Shown: positions 8,471 to 16,527 of the stretch, piece by piece
Layout of the letters: the number at the start of each line of letters is the position of its first letter
Position numbering within the stretch: the stretch's first letter is position 1
The notes under the pieces: generated by a model
Database searches by the model: none
What the model was told of the DNA's origin: nothing
What the model saw: the letters and a program-made list of their open reading frames with translations, nothing else
Origin: an uncultured bacterium
GTDB lineage: Bacteria > Hydrogenedentota > Hydrogenedentia > Hydrogenedentales > SLHB01
Assembly: GCA_937928585.1 (NCBI GenBank)
Contig: CALEZK010000343.1
Location: 1-30,242, forward strand
Length of the DNA: 30,242 nt
Direction: 5' to 3'
Program-made: the position numbers and the translations under genes

Positions 8471-8851
8471 TTACAGCAGAACGTGAACAAGCGACGCGGA
8501 GGCGTCGACTTTCACGTTGATGCCGTTGCCATTGCCCGAAGCGGGCGTTTTCACTTTGCCGTCGGTGCCGGAGGCGAGAACGCCTTTCACACCATCGACG
8601 GTCGGCGCGCTTCCGGCGTAGGTGAACAGGCAAATGCCGCGCACCTTCACGGGAATCGGCGCGCCATTCGCGCTTGCGTCAGCCATTGCCTGACCAAAGA
8701 TCACGTCTTCGTCCGCGGTCGCGTTGTCCACGGTGTACGCGCCGGTCAACTTCACCGCATCGCCCGCGAAAATATTCACTGTCCCGCTTGCCGGGGTTTT
8801 GCAGGTGATGACGAGTTCGGTCACCGGCCCGCCTACATCTCCATATGCCAT
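8471..8851 (-). CDS. Small capsid decoration-like protein (DUF2190-like)
   Basis: The product is 126 residues and rich in beta-strands, with low charge and many glycines, alanines and valines. It has IFAGDAVKLTGAYTVDNA early, then IFGQAMADASANGAPIPVKV and a central VRGICLF strand. This is the pattern of DUF2190-like capsid-associated proteins often found directly before the major capsid gene, where they bind capsid capsomers. The start ATG at 8851 has AAGGAGACTC just upstream. Upstream of that is a 7-bp stem (8879-8897) and then the 18-base motif shared with the fibre-like gene. The stop is 21 bases before the capsid start. The call follows from the motif pattern together with position. Confidence 0.65.
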   Translation of the reverse strand: MAYGDVGGPVTELVITCKTPASGTVNIFAGDAVKLTGAYTVDNATADEDVIFGQAMADASANGAPIPVKVRGICLFTYAGSAPTVDGVKGVLASGTDGKVKTPASGNGNGINVKVDASASLVHVLL

Positions 8852-8878
8852 TGCATGAGTCTCCTTGTTTGCTTGGGC

Positions 8879-8897
8879 CGCGGCGCTTGTCGCCGCG
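8879..8897 (-). other. Short stem-loop in the leader of the decoration-like gene
   Basis: CGCGGCG and CGCCGCG form a 7-bp stem with a five-base loop, ending 27 bases before the start of the decoration-like gene and just downstream of the repeated 18-base motif. It may be a 5'-leader stem protecting abundant mRNA or a weak end point for the fibre gene transcript. Confidence 0.4.
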
Positions 8898-8915
8898 AAC
8901 TTCTCTCACTTACTG

Positions 8916-8933
8916 GGCACGGGGTGTTGCACT
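8916..8933 (-). promoter_or_regulatory. 18-base upstream motif, copy A
   Basis: On the minus strand this reads AGTGCAACACCCCGTGCC and is followed at once by CAGTAAG. It matches copy B at 9988-10005 in 17 of 18 bases. It ends 64 bases before the decoration-like start, almost the same distance as copy B from its gene. The conserved sequence and placement suggest a promoter-linked operator or activator site for the virion-like genes; no third copy was seen. Confidence 0.5.
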
Positions 8934-8994
8934 TTTCAGCGCGACGCGAGAACGGAAAGCACATCGTGCAAACACAGCTACGTTGATCTTTTCG

Positions 8995-9927
8995 TCAGAA
9001 CTGCGTGCCAACCACTGCGCCGTCCGCGTTTGCCGTGGGGAGTGCGCTGCTGACTTTCAGCGTGCCGTCATCTTCGACGAAGACGTACCAGATCGTTCCA
9101 TTGGGCGAGGCAAGTTTCAGGCAACCGGGCGCGGCACCGCCCGAGCCGTCCCACGCGGTAACGACGCCGCGCGTCGTGCTGTCTGCCCCGGCGACGATAT
9201 CGCCGCCTTCCACATTTAGGTCGAGTTTGATGCGCGTGTTGCGGCTGATGCGCGCAGGCTGTCCGGGATCGCGCTCGATGAAAATCGGGGTGTCGATGAA
9301 TGCGCCGGTGTTGTCGTATGCGGAAATGCGGAGCGCGCTGCCGTTGTACGTGCTGCTCTCGGCGTGTTCGCTCGCGCCGATTTCCCACCGCAGGTTCGCC
9401 CCGCTACTCGATGCGCCGGTGTAATATGCCGTGCGGCGAAACACACCGCTTGGACCGGCGAAGCGCAAACGCCCCACACTCGCGCTGCCATCGCCGACGT
9501 GAACCTCGCCTTTTGTGCTGATGCCGCTTTGGAACGCGACATCTTGCGAACCTTGCGTTATGAGGAAGGCTGCCGTCGGCGTTGCGCTGCCGTTGCGGGT
9601 CCCCAGGGCGAGGGTGTCCGTGGCTCCGTCGAACCAAAGCGCTCCGCCATGCATTGCGCCGGGACTGTTGAGATTTAGAAATGCCTTGTTGCCCGCGCCG
9701 GTGAGGATGGATGCGCGATGGTCGACGGCCTCGTTTCGACCGATGGTGACTTCGCCATCCGTGAGGAAATCTCCGTCCGCTTCGAGATCACTCCCACCGT
9801 CTGGAGCGGATGCGTACCCCCCGCCGATGGCGAGTTCTTCGATGTACCGGGGTGCAACGCCAATACCCATGAGCAAGACGGGAATGAGCAAGACGGCGAA
9901 CAGGGTGAACAGGCGGCGATTTGACAT
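8995..9927 (-). CDS. Fibre-like structural protein with N-terminal signal/anchor segment
   Basis: The product is 310 residues. Residues 7-26 (LFTLFAVLLIPVLLMGIGVA) form a hydrophobic stretch behind basic residues, like a signal peptide or membrane anchor. The rest is low-complexity beta-rich sequence typical of phage fibres and appendages: repeated short strands such as LEADGDFLTDGEVTIG, KGEVHVGDGSASVG and LDLNVEGGDIVAG. It ends with GTIWYVFVEDDGTLKV and LPTANADG, a C-terminal pattern seen in fibre proteins. The start ATG at 9927 has ACAGGAGTCC upstream. It is the first gene of the cassette. An export signal is odd for a virion fibre, which normally assembles in the cytoplasm, and it suggests surface display. 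The function is not established. Confidence 0.6.
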   Translation of the reverse strand: MSNRRLFTLFAVLLIPVLLMGIGVAPRYIEELAIGGGYASAPDGGSDLEADGDFLTDGEVTIGRNEAVDHRASILTGAGNKAFLNLNSPGAMHGGALWFDGATDTLALGTRNGSATPTAAFLITQGSQDVAFQSGISTKGEVHVGDGSASVGRLRFAGPSGVFRRTAYYTGASSSGANLRWEIGASEHAESSTYNGSALRISAYDNTGAFIDTPIFIERDPGQPARISRNTRIKLDLNVEGGDIVAGADSTTRGVVTAWDGSGGAAPGCLKLASPNGTIWYVFVEDDGTLKVSSALPTANADGAVVGTQF

Positions 9928-9987
9928 GATTTGGACTCCTGTAAGTGTTTTGAGCGGCTTGATTAGCGTGTAACTGCCTTACTTTCT

Positions 9988-10005
9988 GGCACGGCGTGTT
10001 GCACT
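9988..10005 (-). promoter_or_regulatory. 18-base upstream motif, copy B
   Basis: On the minus strand it reads AGTGCAACACGCCGTGCC, differing from copy A at one base; AGTAAG follows four bases later. It ends 60 bases before the fibre-like start. It lies in the 240-base gap between divergently transcribed genes, so it probably marks the promoter of the virion-like operon. Confidence 0.5.
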
Positions 10006-10061
10006 GACGGATTTCCCAAAAGCGTCAACGTTTGCCGAGGGGGTGTCGTTTGGGATTGGGC

Positions 10062-10078
10062 TGCACCACGGGGGTGCA
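10062..10078 (+). repeat. Inverted repeat in divergent intergenic region
   Basis: TGCACC and GGTGCA are separated by five bases, an operator-sized palindrome about 90 bases before the lipoprotein start. A weak promoter candidate (TTGTGC at 10091, TACACT at 10115) lies just downstream. The remaining gap 9928-10167 shows no other gene. Confidence 0.3.
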
Positions 10079-10167
10079 AGCGCGGGAAACTTGTGCAAAC
10101 CTGACGGTTTTAGTTACACTCCGCCGTGCTGCAAGTCTTGGGTCTGTTAAATCTTATGAAGGTGCGT

Positions 10168-11412
10168 ATGCATATCAAAGCCGGTCTCTTCGCGGTTCCA
10201 TTACTCGTTGCAATTGCGGTCTCCTCTTGCGGTGGCGCCACCGAAGAGCAGACTGCCGCAAATAAACAGTACGAACAGTTGACGCCGGTGCCTCCAGCGC
10301 CGTTGCCAACACCGAGCGAACCATTGCCGCCGCTTCCACCCGATATGCCGGCGCCGACGCCCGCGGCAGCACCTGCACCTGCACCTGCACCTGCGCCAGA
10401 ACCTGCGCCTGCACCCGCTCCCGAAGCAACAGCGCCGCCCGCGCCGCAGGAGCCCGCCTATGCGTTCACTGGCGAGAACTTGTTGCAGAACGGCGATTTC
10501 GAAAGCAAAATCGATGGCAAGGTCTTGCCGTTCTGGATGGTATTGGGCAAACCGAAATTCGCAGGTGAAACAAAAGCCGCATATGAAGGCAAGCAGTCTG
10601 TGCGTTTCGATCTTGCCGCGGGTGCGGATCTCGGCGCATATCATGCAGTGCCTGGCGTTTCCGCTGGCGAACAGTATCTGCTTCGCGGGTTTGTGAAGAC
10701 CGAAGACGTCGACGGTTTCGCCTGCCTCGAAGTGCAGGACGCTGATCGCGGCCACACGGCGTTTACAGTGCAATCAGAGCAAGTGAAGGGCACCACGGAC
10801 TGGACCTATGTCGATGTGGTCGTCACCGTGCCCGACGGCACCAAGAATTTGAACGTCTATATGCGCAAGATTTCGACTGAAGGCGCAACGAGCGAAGGCA
10901 AGGTGTGGTTTGACCGATGCGAACTGCTCCCCGTCAGCGAAGCAGTCGGCGAGAACCTGTTGCAAAACGGTGGATTCGAACAGGGCGAAAACGGCCTTGC
11001 CTGGTGGACCGCCCCGCACGAAAGCGTGACCGCGTCGCAGGACAGCGATGCGAAGGAAGGCGAATCCAGCCTGAAACTGGTGATGCCCGCAAATCTGAAC
11101 TTCGGCATCTACAATCAGGTGGTAGTGGAGCCGGGCAAGACCTACAGCTTGTCGGGCTGGGTGAAGACGAAAGACCTCGCGGGTGGCGCGCGCCTCGAAG
11201 TGCAGGACGGCGAAGCGGGCCATACCAAGTTCCTGGCGATTGGCAAAGATACAGCGGCGACACAAAACTGGGCGCCGTTGTCCCTTGCGTTCACGGTGCC
11301 GGATGGCACTACGCGCTTGAATGTTTTCCTTCGCCACGGTGGAACGAAAGAGAGCGGTTCGAAAGAGGGAACGGTCTGGTTTGACGATTACGCGCTTCTT
11401 GAAGCGAAGTAA
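10168..11412 (+). CDS. Lipoprotein with Pro/Ala linker and tandem carbohydrate-binding-like (CBM4/9) modules
   Basis: ATG at 10168 gives 414 residues; AAGGTG five bases upstream supports it over GTG 10126 and ATG 10156. The signal peptide ends in AVSSC with lipidated C21. A proline/alanine linker spans about residues 38-105. Two homologous beta-sandwich modules follow, each opening with ENLLQNGDFE or ENLLQNGGFE and containing GF/GWVKT(E/K)D, LEVQD.E.GHT and a closing VWFD(R/D)...L. This is the layout of CBM4/9-type carbohydrate-binding modules. No catalytic domain is present. The protein is likely held at the outer or inner membrane surface with the modules reaching out on the linker to bind polysaccharide. 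A related lipoprotein is encoded at 25615-26775. The module call is firm; the ligand is unknown. Confidence 0.8.
   Translation: MHIKAGLFAVPLLVAIAVSSCGGATEEQTAANKQYEQLTPVPPAPLPTPSEPLPPLPPDMPAPTPAAAPAPAPAPAPEPAPAPAPEATAPPAPQEPAYAFTGENLLQNGDFESKIDGKVLPFWMVLGKPKFAGETKAAYEGKQSVRFDLAAGADLGAYHAVPGVSAGEQYLLRGFVKTEDVDGFACLEVQDADRGHTAFTVQSEQVKGTTDWTYVDVVVTVPDGTKNLNVYMRKISTEGATSEGKVWFDRCELLPVSEAVGENLLQNGGFEQGENGLAWWTAPHESVTASQDSDAKEGESSLKLVMPANLNFGIYNQVVVEPGKTYSLSGWVKTKDLAGGARLEVQDGEAGHTKFLAIGKDTAATQNWAPLSLAFTVPDGTTRLNVFLRHGGTKESGSKEGTVWFDDYALLEAK
10369..10416 (+). repeat. GCACCT hexanucleotide repeat encoding Ala-Pro linker
   Basis: Four exact tandem GCACCT copies (10369-10392) are followed by four degenerate copies. 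They encode alternating Ala-Pro from about residue 68 of the lipoprotein. Such tandem copies can change number by slippage; whole units keep the frame, so only linker length would vary. Confidence 0.8.
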
Positions 11413-11501
11413 TTGACAGATCAAGCCGCGCGAATAAGTCTGAGTTAAAAGGGCCGGCATCGCTTGGCGTCCGGCGCGACATCCCCCAGGGGTTGGTTGG
11501 A

Positions 11502-12635
11502 ATGGATTTAACGGTCATTACCACGTATCGCTGCAACTCGCGTTGCTCGATGTGCCACATCTGGAAGTATCCGACCGACCCCGGCGAGGAGGTCAACACG
11601 GAAGATTTGAAGAAACTTCCGGGCGGATTCGACAACCTCAACATCACCGGCGGCGAACCGACACTTCGCAAGGATTTATCGGATCTCGTGGAGTGCTTGC
11701 AGCCGAAAGCGCGTATTCTCGAAATCAGCTCGAATGGCCTTCACGCCGAACGCCTCGAACCAATCATTCAAAAATATCCGCAGACGAAGGTGCGCTTCAG
11801 CCTGGAAGGCTTTGGCGACACGAACAACCGCATCCGCGGGGAAGAAGGCGGCTTCGAGAAGAAAGTCGAAGGTCTGATGCGCCTGAAAGAACTCGGCGGG
11901 CAGGACCTCGGCTTTGGCGCGGTGATACAGGACGACAACCTCAGCGAGGTCGTCAACCTCTACAAGTTTGCGCAGGGAAAAGGCGTCGAGTTCGCGACGT
12001 CCACCCTCCACAACGCCTTCCAGTTCCACAAAAATGACAACGTCATGTATGACCGAATGAAGGTCGCGCGCGAAGTCGAGAAGCTCGTCACCGAGATGCT
12101 CAAAACCAGCAAGGTCAAGAACTGGTTTCGCGCCTACCTCAACCTGGGGTTAATCGAAAACATTCTCGGTCATGATCGGCTGATTCCATGCACCGCGGGC
12201 AAGGACTTTGCCTTTATCGATCCCTGGTGCGATGTGTATGCCTGCAACGTGCGCCCCGACCTGCTGCTTGGCAATCTGCGCCGTCAGTCGTGGGACGAAA
12301 TCATGAACAGCCCCAAGTCGCAGGAGATTCGCGCGAAAGTCAAGGCGTGCACGCAGAATTGCTGGATGGTGACAACCGCGCGCACGGCAATGCGCAACCC
12401 CGCGATTCCGCAACTGCCGAAGGCCGGCCCCTTCTGGTGGGTCGTGCTGAATAAGCTGCGCGTCACCCTCGGAATGCCGATACCTTTCGACAAATACATC
12501 GATTACAGCGTTGTGGTGAAAGACGAATCCGTGCCAAAGCGCGAACATTACCTGGAAAACAAACAGGTAAAACGAAAGAAGCAAACCGCCGAAGAAGAGC
12601 ACTACTCGTTCGTCGGCGAATACTTCAATCGTTGA
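11502..12635 (+). CDS. Radical SAM / SPASM domain protein
   Basis: From ATG at 11502 the product is 377 residues; AGGGG nine bases upstream supports this over the TTG at 11493, which would touch the site. C11, C15 and C18 form the CxxxCxxC motif that binds the 4Fe-4S cluster cleaving S-adenosylmethionine, and GGEP at 50-53 is the second family motif. A C-terminal SPASM-like set (C230, C243, C248, C283, C287) with NLRRQSWDEI would bind extra clusters. A basic tail (VKRKKQTAEEE) ends the protein. Family members modify peptides, sugars or cofactors. No short precursor peptide gene is visible next to it, so a sugar or lipid-linked substrate of the neighbouring locus is possible. The specific reaction is unknown. 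Confidence 0.85.
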   Translation: MDLTVITTYRCNSRCSMCHIWKYPTDPGEEVNTEDLKKLPGGFDNLNITGGEPTLRKDLSDLVECLQPKARILEISSNGLHAERLEPIIQKYPQTKVRFSLEGFGDTNNRIRGEEGGFEKKVEGLMRLKELGGQDLGFGAVIQDDNLSEVVNLYKFAQGKGVEFATSTLHNAFQFHKNDNVMYDRMKVAREVEKLVTEMLKTSKVKNWFRAYLNLGLIENILGHDRLIPCTAGKDFAFIDPWCDVYACNVRPDLLLGNLRRQSWDEIMNSPKSQEIRAKVKACTQNCWMVTTARTAMRNPAIPQLPKAGPFWWVVLNKLRVTLGMPIPFDKYIDYSVVVKDESVPKREHYLENKQVKRKKQTAEEEHYSFVGEYFNR

Positions 12636-12744
12636 CGCGTCCCAACCCGCGCCAAAGTTTCAATCGGTGTGTCATGCTGCTCCCGGCTTTGCGCCGCTCC
12701 AGTTTGTGTATGGGTTTACAGCTCCGTCGTGAAAGGGTGATCGC

Positions 12745-15138
12745 ATGAGGAAGTTTCTGGGTGTCGTCGCGATGGTTTTCTGTTGCCTTGCCTTCGCCAT
12801 CGCGGAAGAAGCCATTGACCTGACGAACGCGGTTATTGTCGCGCCGCGCGATGGCTCCACACCCGAACGCAACGCCGCGGACATGCTGACCGATGAGATT
12901 GCTTCCCGCACCATGGTGCGCCTTCCTATTCAACACGAGTGGCCGACCAACGCGCGTCCGGTGATTCTCCTCGGCACAGTTGCGAACATGAAATCAGTTG
13001 CAGGCCCACTGGGCGTGACCGCGACTTCCGTGCTGCCCGAAAAACCGGAAGGGTTCGTGCTGCGCACCGCCACCGCGGGTTCGTCTCCCGTTGTGATTGT
13101 GTTGGGAAAAGACGCGCGAGGCCTATTGTTTGGCGTTGGACGACTGCTGCGCGAGTCGCACATGGCCCGTGGAGCCGTGACGGTCAAATCGCTCTCGATC
13201 AATACTGCACCGCAGGTGCCCTTGCGCGGACACCAACTCGGCTATCGGCCCAAGGTAAACACCTACGACGCGTGGACCGACGCGATGTTCGAACAATACT
13301 ACCGTGACCTGATCGTGTTTGGGACCAACGCCGTCGAACTGATTCCGCCACGCAGCGATGATGCCGCGGATAGCCCGCATTTCACGTTGCCGCAAATTGA
13401 CATGATGGTGCGCATGTCGCAACTCGCCAAAGACTACGACATGAAGCTGTGGATTTGGTATCCGGCGATGGACAAGGACTATGGCAATAAATCCGTGGTC
13501 GATACGGCCATCGCGGAATGGGCAGAGGTATTCAAAAGACTACCGCATATCGACGTTGTGTTCGTGCCCGGCGGCGACCCGGGCCACACGCAGCCCAAGC
13601 ACCTGATGGCGCTCCTGGAAAAACAGACCGAGAGCCTGCACAAGTTTCACCCCAATGCGCAGATGTGGATGTCGCCGCAGGGATTCAATCTTGAATGGAC
13701 CGAAGAGTTCCTCGAGATCATGCAGAAACAGCAGCCCTCATGGCTTTCCGGCATTGTATTCGCCCCGCAAAACCGCCTCAGCCTTTCCGATCTGCGCGCG
13801 GCAATGCCAAAGCAATACCCCATTCGCCATTATCCCGATATCACGCACACCTACTCCTGCCAGTATCCCGTGATCGATTGGGACGTCTCACTGAAGCTGA
13901 CGCACGACCGCGAACAGATCAATCCGCGGCCACTGGCTTACGCCGAGATCTTCCGCTGGAGCAACCCTTATTGCGATGGCGGCTTCATCACCTATTCGGA
14001 AGGTGTGAACGACGACGTGAACAAAATTTTGTGGAGCGCGCTCGGCTGGGACCCCGAAGCCGACGTTCAACAGGTGATGCGCGAATTCGGACGCTATTTC
14101 ATCGGCGCGAAGTATGAAGAGACTATCGCGAAGGCGCTTTTCGGCCTCGAGCAAAACTGGGTCGGGCCGTTGGATGAGAACAAATCCATCGCGGAGACGC
14201 TTGCCCTGGTGCAGTCGATCGAACAGGCGAAAGATCCCCATGTGTTGTTGAACTGGCGCTTCCAACAGATCGCATATCGCGCCTATTTCGATGCGTATGT
14301 GCAGCAGCGCGCCGCATACGAAGCCGGTCTCGAACGGGAAGCCATGGAAGTGCTGTTGAACGCCAAACGCAGCAATGCGCTGGAAGCCGTGGACAAAGCA
14401 CAAGACATTCTGGACCAGGCGAAGGACGCGCGCGTCGCGCCCGCCTTGCGCGAACGCGTCAGCAATCTCGCAGAGGCGCTCTATCACAGCATACGCATGC
14501 AGACCAGCGTCTCACGGTTCATGGCAATCGATATCGGCCGCGGCGCAAGCTTCGACTTTCTTGATCGACCGCTGAACAACCGCCTGTGGCTCGAGCCGCG
14601 TTTCGCCGCGATCCGCGCCATGACTAACAGCGATGACCGCATGAAGGCGATCGATGAAATCGTAAACTGGGCCAATCCTGGGCCCGGCGGATTCTACGAC
14701 GATCTCGGCGATCCGCGGAAACAACCCCACCTCGTGCGCGACGTGACCAAGGATTTCGACCCCGAGACGCGCATCAACCCGCTGCTCGGCTACTATCCGC
14801 GACCCTTTGATCGCCGCATCTCCTGGTTCGACGACGCGGAGACGCGCTTCGAAGCACCGCTATACATGCGCTACGACAACCTCGACCCCGAAGCCGAATA
14901 TAAGGTCCGCGCCGTATACGCAGGCGACAAGTGGGACACGCAAATGAAACTCGTCGCCGACGGCATCCTCGTCCACGACCTCATCGACAAACCAGAACCC
15001 ATCGCGCCACTCGAGTTCGACATCCCCAAGGACGCCACAAAAGACGGCAACCTCACCCTCGAATGGACCCAAACCCCCGGACGCGGCAGCGCCGGCAGAG
15101 GCTGCCAGGTGGCCGAAGTCTGGCTGATAAAAAAATAG
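12745..15138 (+). CDS. Secreted glycoside-hydrolase-like protein (GH20/GH67-type N-terminal domain plus TIM barrel)
   Basis: The product is 797 residues with a signal peptide at 1-20 ending AFAIA and AAAGGGTGA before the ATG. Residues 20-150 resemble the non-catalytic alpha/beta domain found before the barrel in GH20, GH67 and GH84 enzymes (VIVAPRDGSTPERNAADML, then PVVIVLGKDARGLLFGVGRL). Residues 160-480 look like a TIM barrel beginning PLRGHQLGYRP, with IWYPAMD, DVVFVPGGDPGHTQPKHL and WMSPQGFN at strand ends. A helical region (to about 690) and a beta-domain follow. Acidic residues at strand ends (D in VPGGDPG) are candidate catalytic groups, but the family and substrate cannot be fixed. 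It probably acts in the periplasm or outside the cell on acetylated or acidic polysaccharide. Confidence 0.65.
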   Translation: MRKFLGVVAMVFCCLAFAIAEEAIDLTNAVIVAPRDGSTPERNAADMLTDEIASRTMVRLPIQHEWPTNARPVILLGTVANMKSVAGPLGVTATSVLPEKPEGFVLRTATAGSSPVVIVLGKDARGLLFGVGRLLRESHMARGAVTVKSLSINTAPQVPLRGHQLGYRPKVNTYDAWTDAMFEQYYRDLIVFGTNAVELIPPRSDDAADSPHFTLPQIDMMVRMSQLAKDYDMKLWIWYPAMDKDYGNKSVVDTAIAEWAEVFKRLPHIDVVFVPGGDPGHTQPKHLMALLEKQTESLHKFHPNAQMWMSPQGFNLEWTEEFLEIMQKQQPSWLSGIVFAPQNRLSLSDLRAAMPKQYPIRHYPDITHTYSCQYPVIDWDVSLKLTHDREQINPRPLAYAEIFRWSNPYCDGGFITYSEGVNDDVNKILWSALGWDPEADVQQVMREFGRYFIGAKYEETIAKALFGLEQNWVGPLDENKSIAETLALVQSIEQAKDPHVLLNWRFQQIAYRAYFDAYVQQRAAYEAGLEREAMEVLLNAKRSNALEAVDKAQDILDQAKDARVAPALRERVSNLAEALYHSIRMQTSVSRFMAIDIGRGASFDFLDRPLNNRLWLEPRFAAIRAMTNSDDRMKAIDEIVNWANPGPGGFYDDLGDPRKQPHLVRDVTKDFDPETRINPLLGYYPRPFDRRISWFDDAETRFEAPLYMRYDNLDPEAEYKVRAVYAGDKWDTQMKLVADGILVHDLIDKPEPIAPLEFDIPKDATKDGNLTLEWTQTPGRGSAGRGCQVAEVWLIKK

Positions 15139-15199
15139 TCAGGCATTCGCCAATCGACCGCCACGCTGGCGCTTTGGCTCTAAACGACCGAAAATCCAA

Positions 15200-16522
15200 C
15201 TAGCGGCCCACCAGCCGCTTTGCGCCTTTCCGGACGGTTGAAAGCAAAGGTACCCGCTTCACCGCCCGGCGCAACGACTCATCTAGGAATATCTTCACGC
15301 GCAACTTCCACTCCGGCGTATACCGAAAATCCCTTGGAAGATACAGGTCACGTGTCGCGGCGATAGCGCGGATAGCCGTCGCGCAGCGTGCGCAACCCAG
15401 GCCCTCCGTGCCGCAGAACAAATTGTCGAACGCTGCTGACGCGCTTATTTCGCGGTCGATGGGCGCTGGCTGCGACATGCACCGCCGAATTGCTGCAGCA
15501 AGTTCAATCGGGTTGTACGCTTTTTCAATAAGCCCGGTCGCGTCCTCGTTCAGATACCGCATCGTTTCGCCATGCGGGTTGTAGTAAATCACGTGGCGAC
15601 CCATAAGCAAGGCTTCATGTGCAAGCGAACTGAAACGGGTAATCACGATCGTTGACGCGCGCAACTGTTCGTGCACGACATAAGCGCCGGAAGGCTGCAC
15701 ATTCTTCACGCCAGTCATGTCTATATAGCAACGCGGATGCAGCGAGACCATGTAAGGCAGCCCGGCCGCTTCGGCCGCGCGCGTCACATCGTCAACCCAA
15801 CCGCGACCCTTATCCTCAAATACATTGAACGTGAAATTGCAATTGATGAACGCGCGCGGCGCATCCGGCAAGGACATCCGCTGGATAGCGTCATAACGCG
15901 GGTTTCCTGCAAGAAAGGCGAAATCGCGCTTGAGGTAGCGCAAGGAATATGGCCCCTGAATAATCGCGAAGTCCGCCCACTGCATCATGCCCATCGGATG
16001 ATCCAAATCGATTATCGACTCCTGAACAATCACCGAGGGAATGCGCCGTTTCCGCGCGCGCGCAACAATCAGCTTTGATTGCGTGCCCCAATCATTACCG
16101 GTGATCATCACGTCCGCGCCGTGCCAACCGCGCATTCGCGCCGAATGACGCTCCCAGGACGCGCCCTCGGCTTCCAATGACTTGATGGCAAGTGAGTCGT
16201 CGCCGAAATAAACAAAATGCCGGGGATTTGCGAAATGCGCCGCGACGGGCATGAAAGTTTTCACATGCGTATCGCTCGACATCGCGAACAGCGTCTGCAC
16301 CGGCGCGGAGTTTATCGCAGCCAAACGATTAACGCCATCCGCATTCAGGCGCAGAACGATTTCACCTGACTCGTCGATCTGCTCCACGCCCGCGCCCAGG
16401 TGGATTTCATCGAAGTGCGCTTCAAAGAATCGCTTTGGATAGCTGCGCCCATCAAGCAGGAAAACATGTTTGGCGCCAGCGACAGGCGCATCACCGGGAC
16501 ACGCAACGACTAGCAATGGCAT
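15200..16522 (-). CDS. GT-B-like surface polysaccharide glycosyltransferase
   Basis: From ATG at 16522 the product is 440 residues; this start is five bases after the previous stop, while the longer reading to 16588 overlaps the dehydrogenase gene. The sequence alternates strands and helices as in GT-B folds. ADVMITGNDWGTQSKLIVARA and VIVQESI lie in the first half; LAGNPRYDAI opens the second. ITRFSSLAHEALLMGRHVIYYNP matches the donor-binding loop of capsule and CDP-glycerol-type transferases and UDP-GlcNAc 2-epimerase relatives. A cysteine pair (GLGCARC) near the C-terminus is unusual. As last gene of the cytidylyltransferase operon it is a natural candidate to transfer the CMP-activated residue. 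That role is inference. Confidence 0.6.
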   Translation of the reverse strand: MPLLVVACPGDAPVAGAKHVFLLDGRSYPKRFFEAHFDEIHLGAGVEQIDESGEIVLRLNADGVNRLAAINSAPVQTLFAMSSDTHVKTFMPVAAHFANPRHFVYFGDDSLAIKSLEAEGASWERHSARMRGWHGADVMITGNDWGTQSKLIVARARKRRIPSVIVQESIIDLDHPMGMMQWADFAIIQGPYSLRYLKRDFAFLAGNPRYDAIQRMSLPDAPRAFINCNFTFNVFEDKGRGWVDDVTRAAEAAGLPYMVSLHPRCYIDMTGVKNVQPSGAYVVHEQLRASTIVITRFSSLAHEALLMGRHVIYYNPHGETMRYLNEDATGLIEKAYNPIELAAAIRRCMSQPAPIDREISASAAFDNLFCGTEGLGCARCATAIRAIAATRDLYLPRDFRYTPEWKLRVKIFLDESLRRAVKRVPLLSTVRKGAKRLVGR

Positions 16523-16527
16523 GCCCG

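Noticed and set aside
7739..8986. 415-codon plus-strand open frame opposite the capsid and decoration genes
   Set aside because: It has low-complexity His/Arg/Val composition without motifs, while the opposite frames match capsid proteins and have ribosome binding sites.
3416..10167. Attachment-site direct repeats flanking the virion-like cassette
   Set aside because: By eye no direct repeat of useful length joins the two borders, and there is no tRNA or integrase; a computed search could still find a short one.
10369..10416. CRISPR-like or minisatellite array
   Set aside because: The unit is six bases, in frame, and encodes an Ala-Pro linker; there are no spacers.
11413..11450. TTGACA promoter directly after the lipoprotein stop
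   Set aside because: The -35 match is exact, but no convincing -10 lies 16-18 bases downstream, so it is not listed as a feature.
15139..15199. Bidirectional terminator between the convergent genes
   Set aside because: Only a 5-bp stem (CGCCA/TGGCG) without a T-run is visible, too weak to call.
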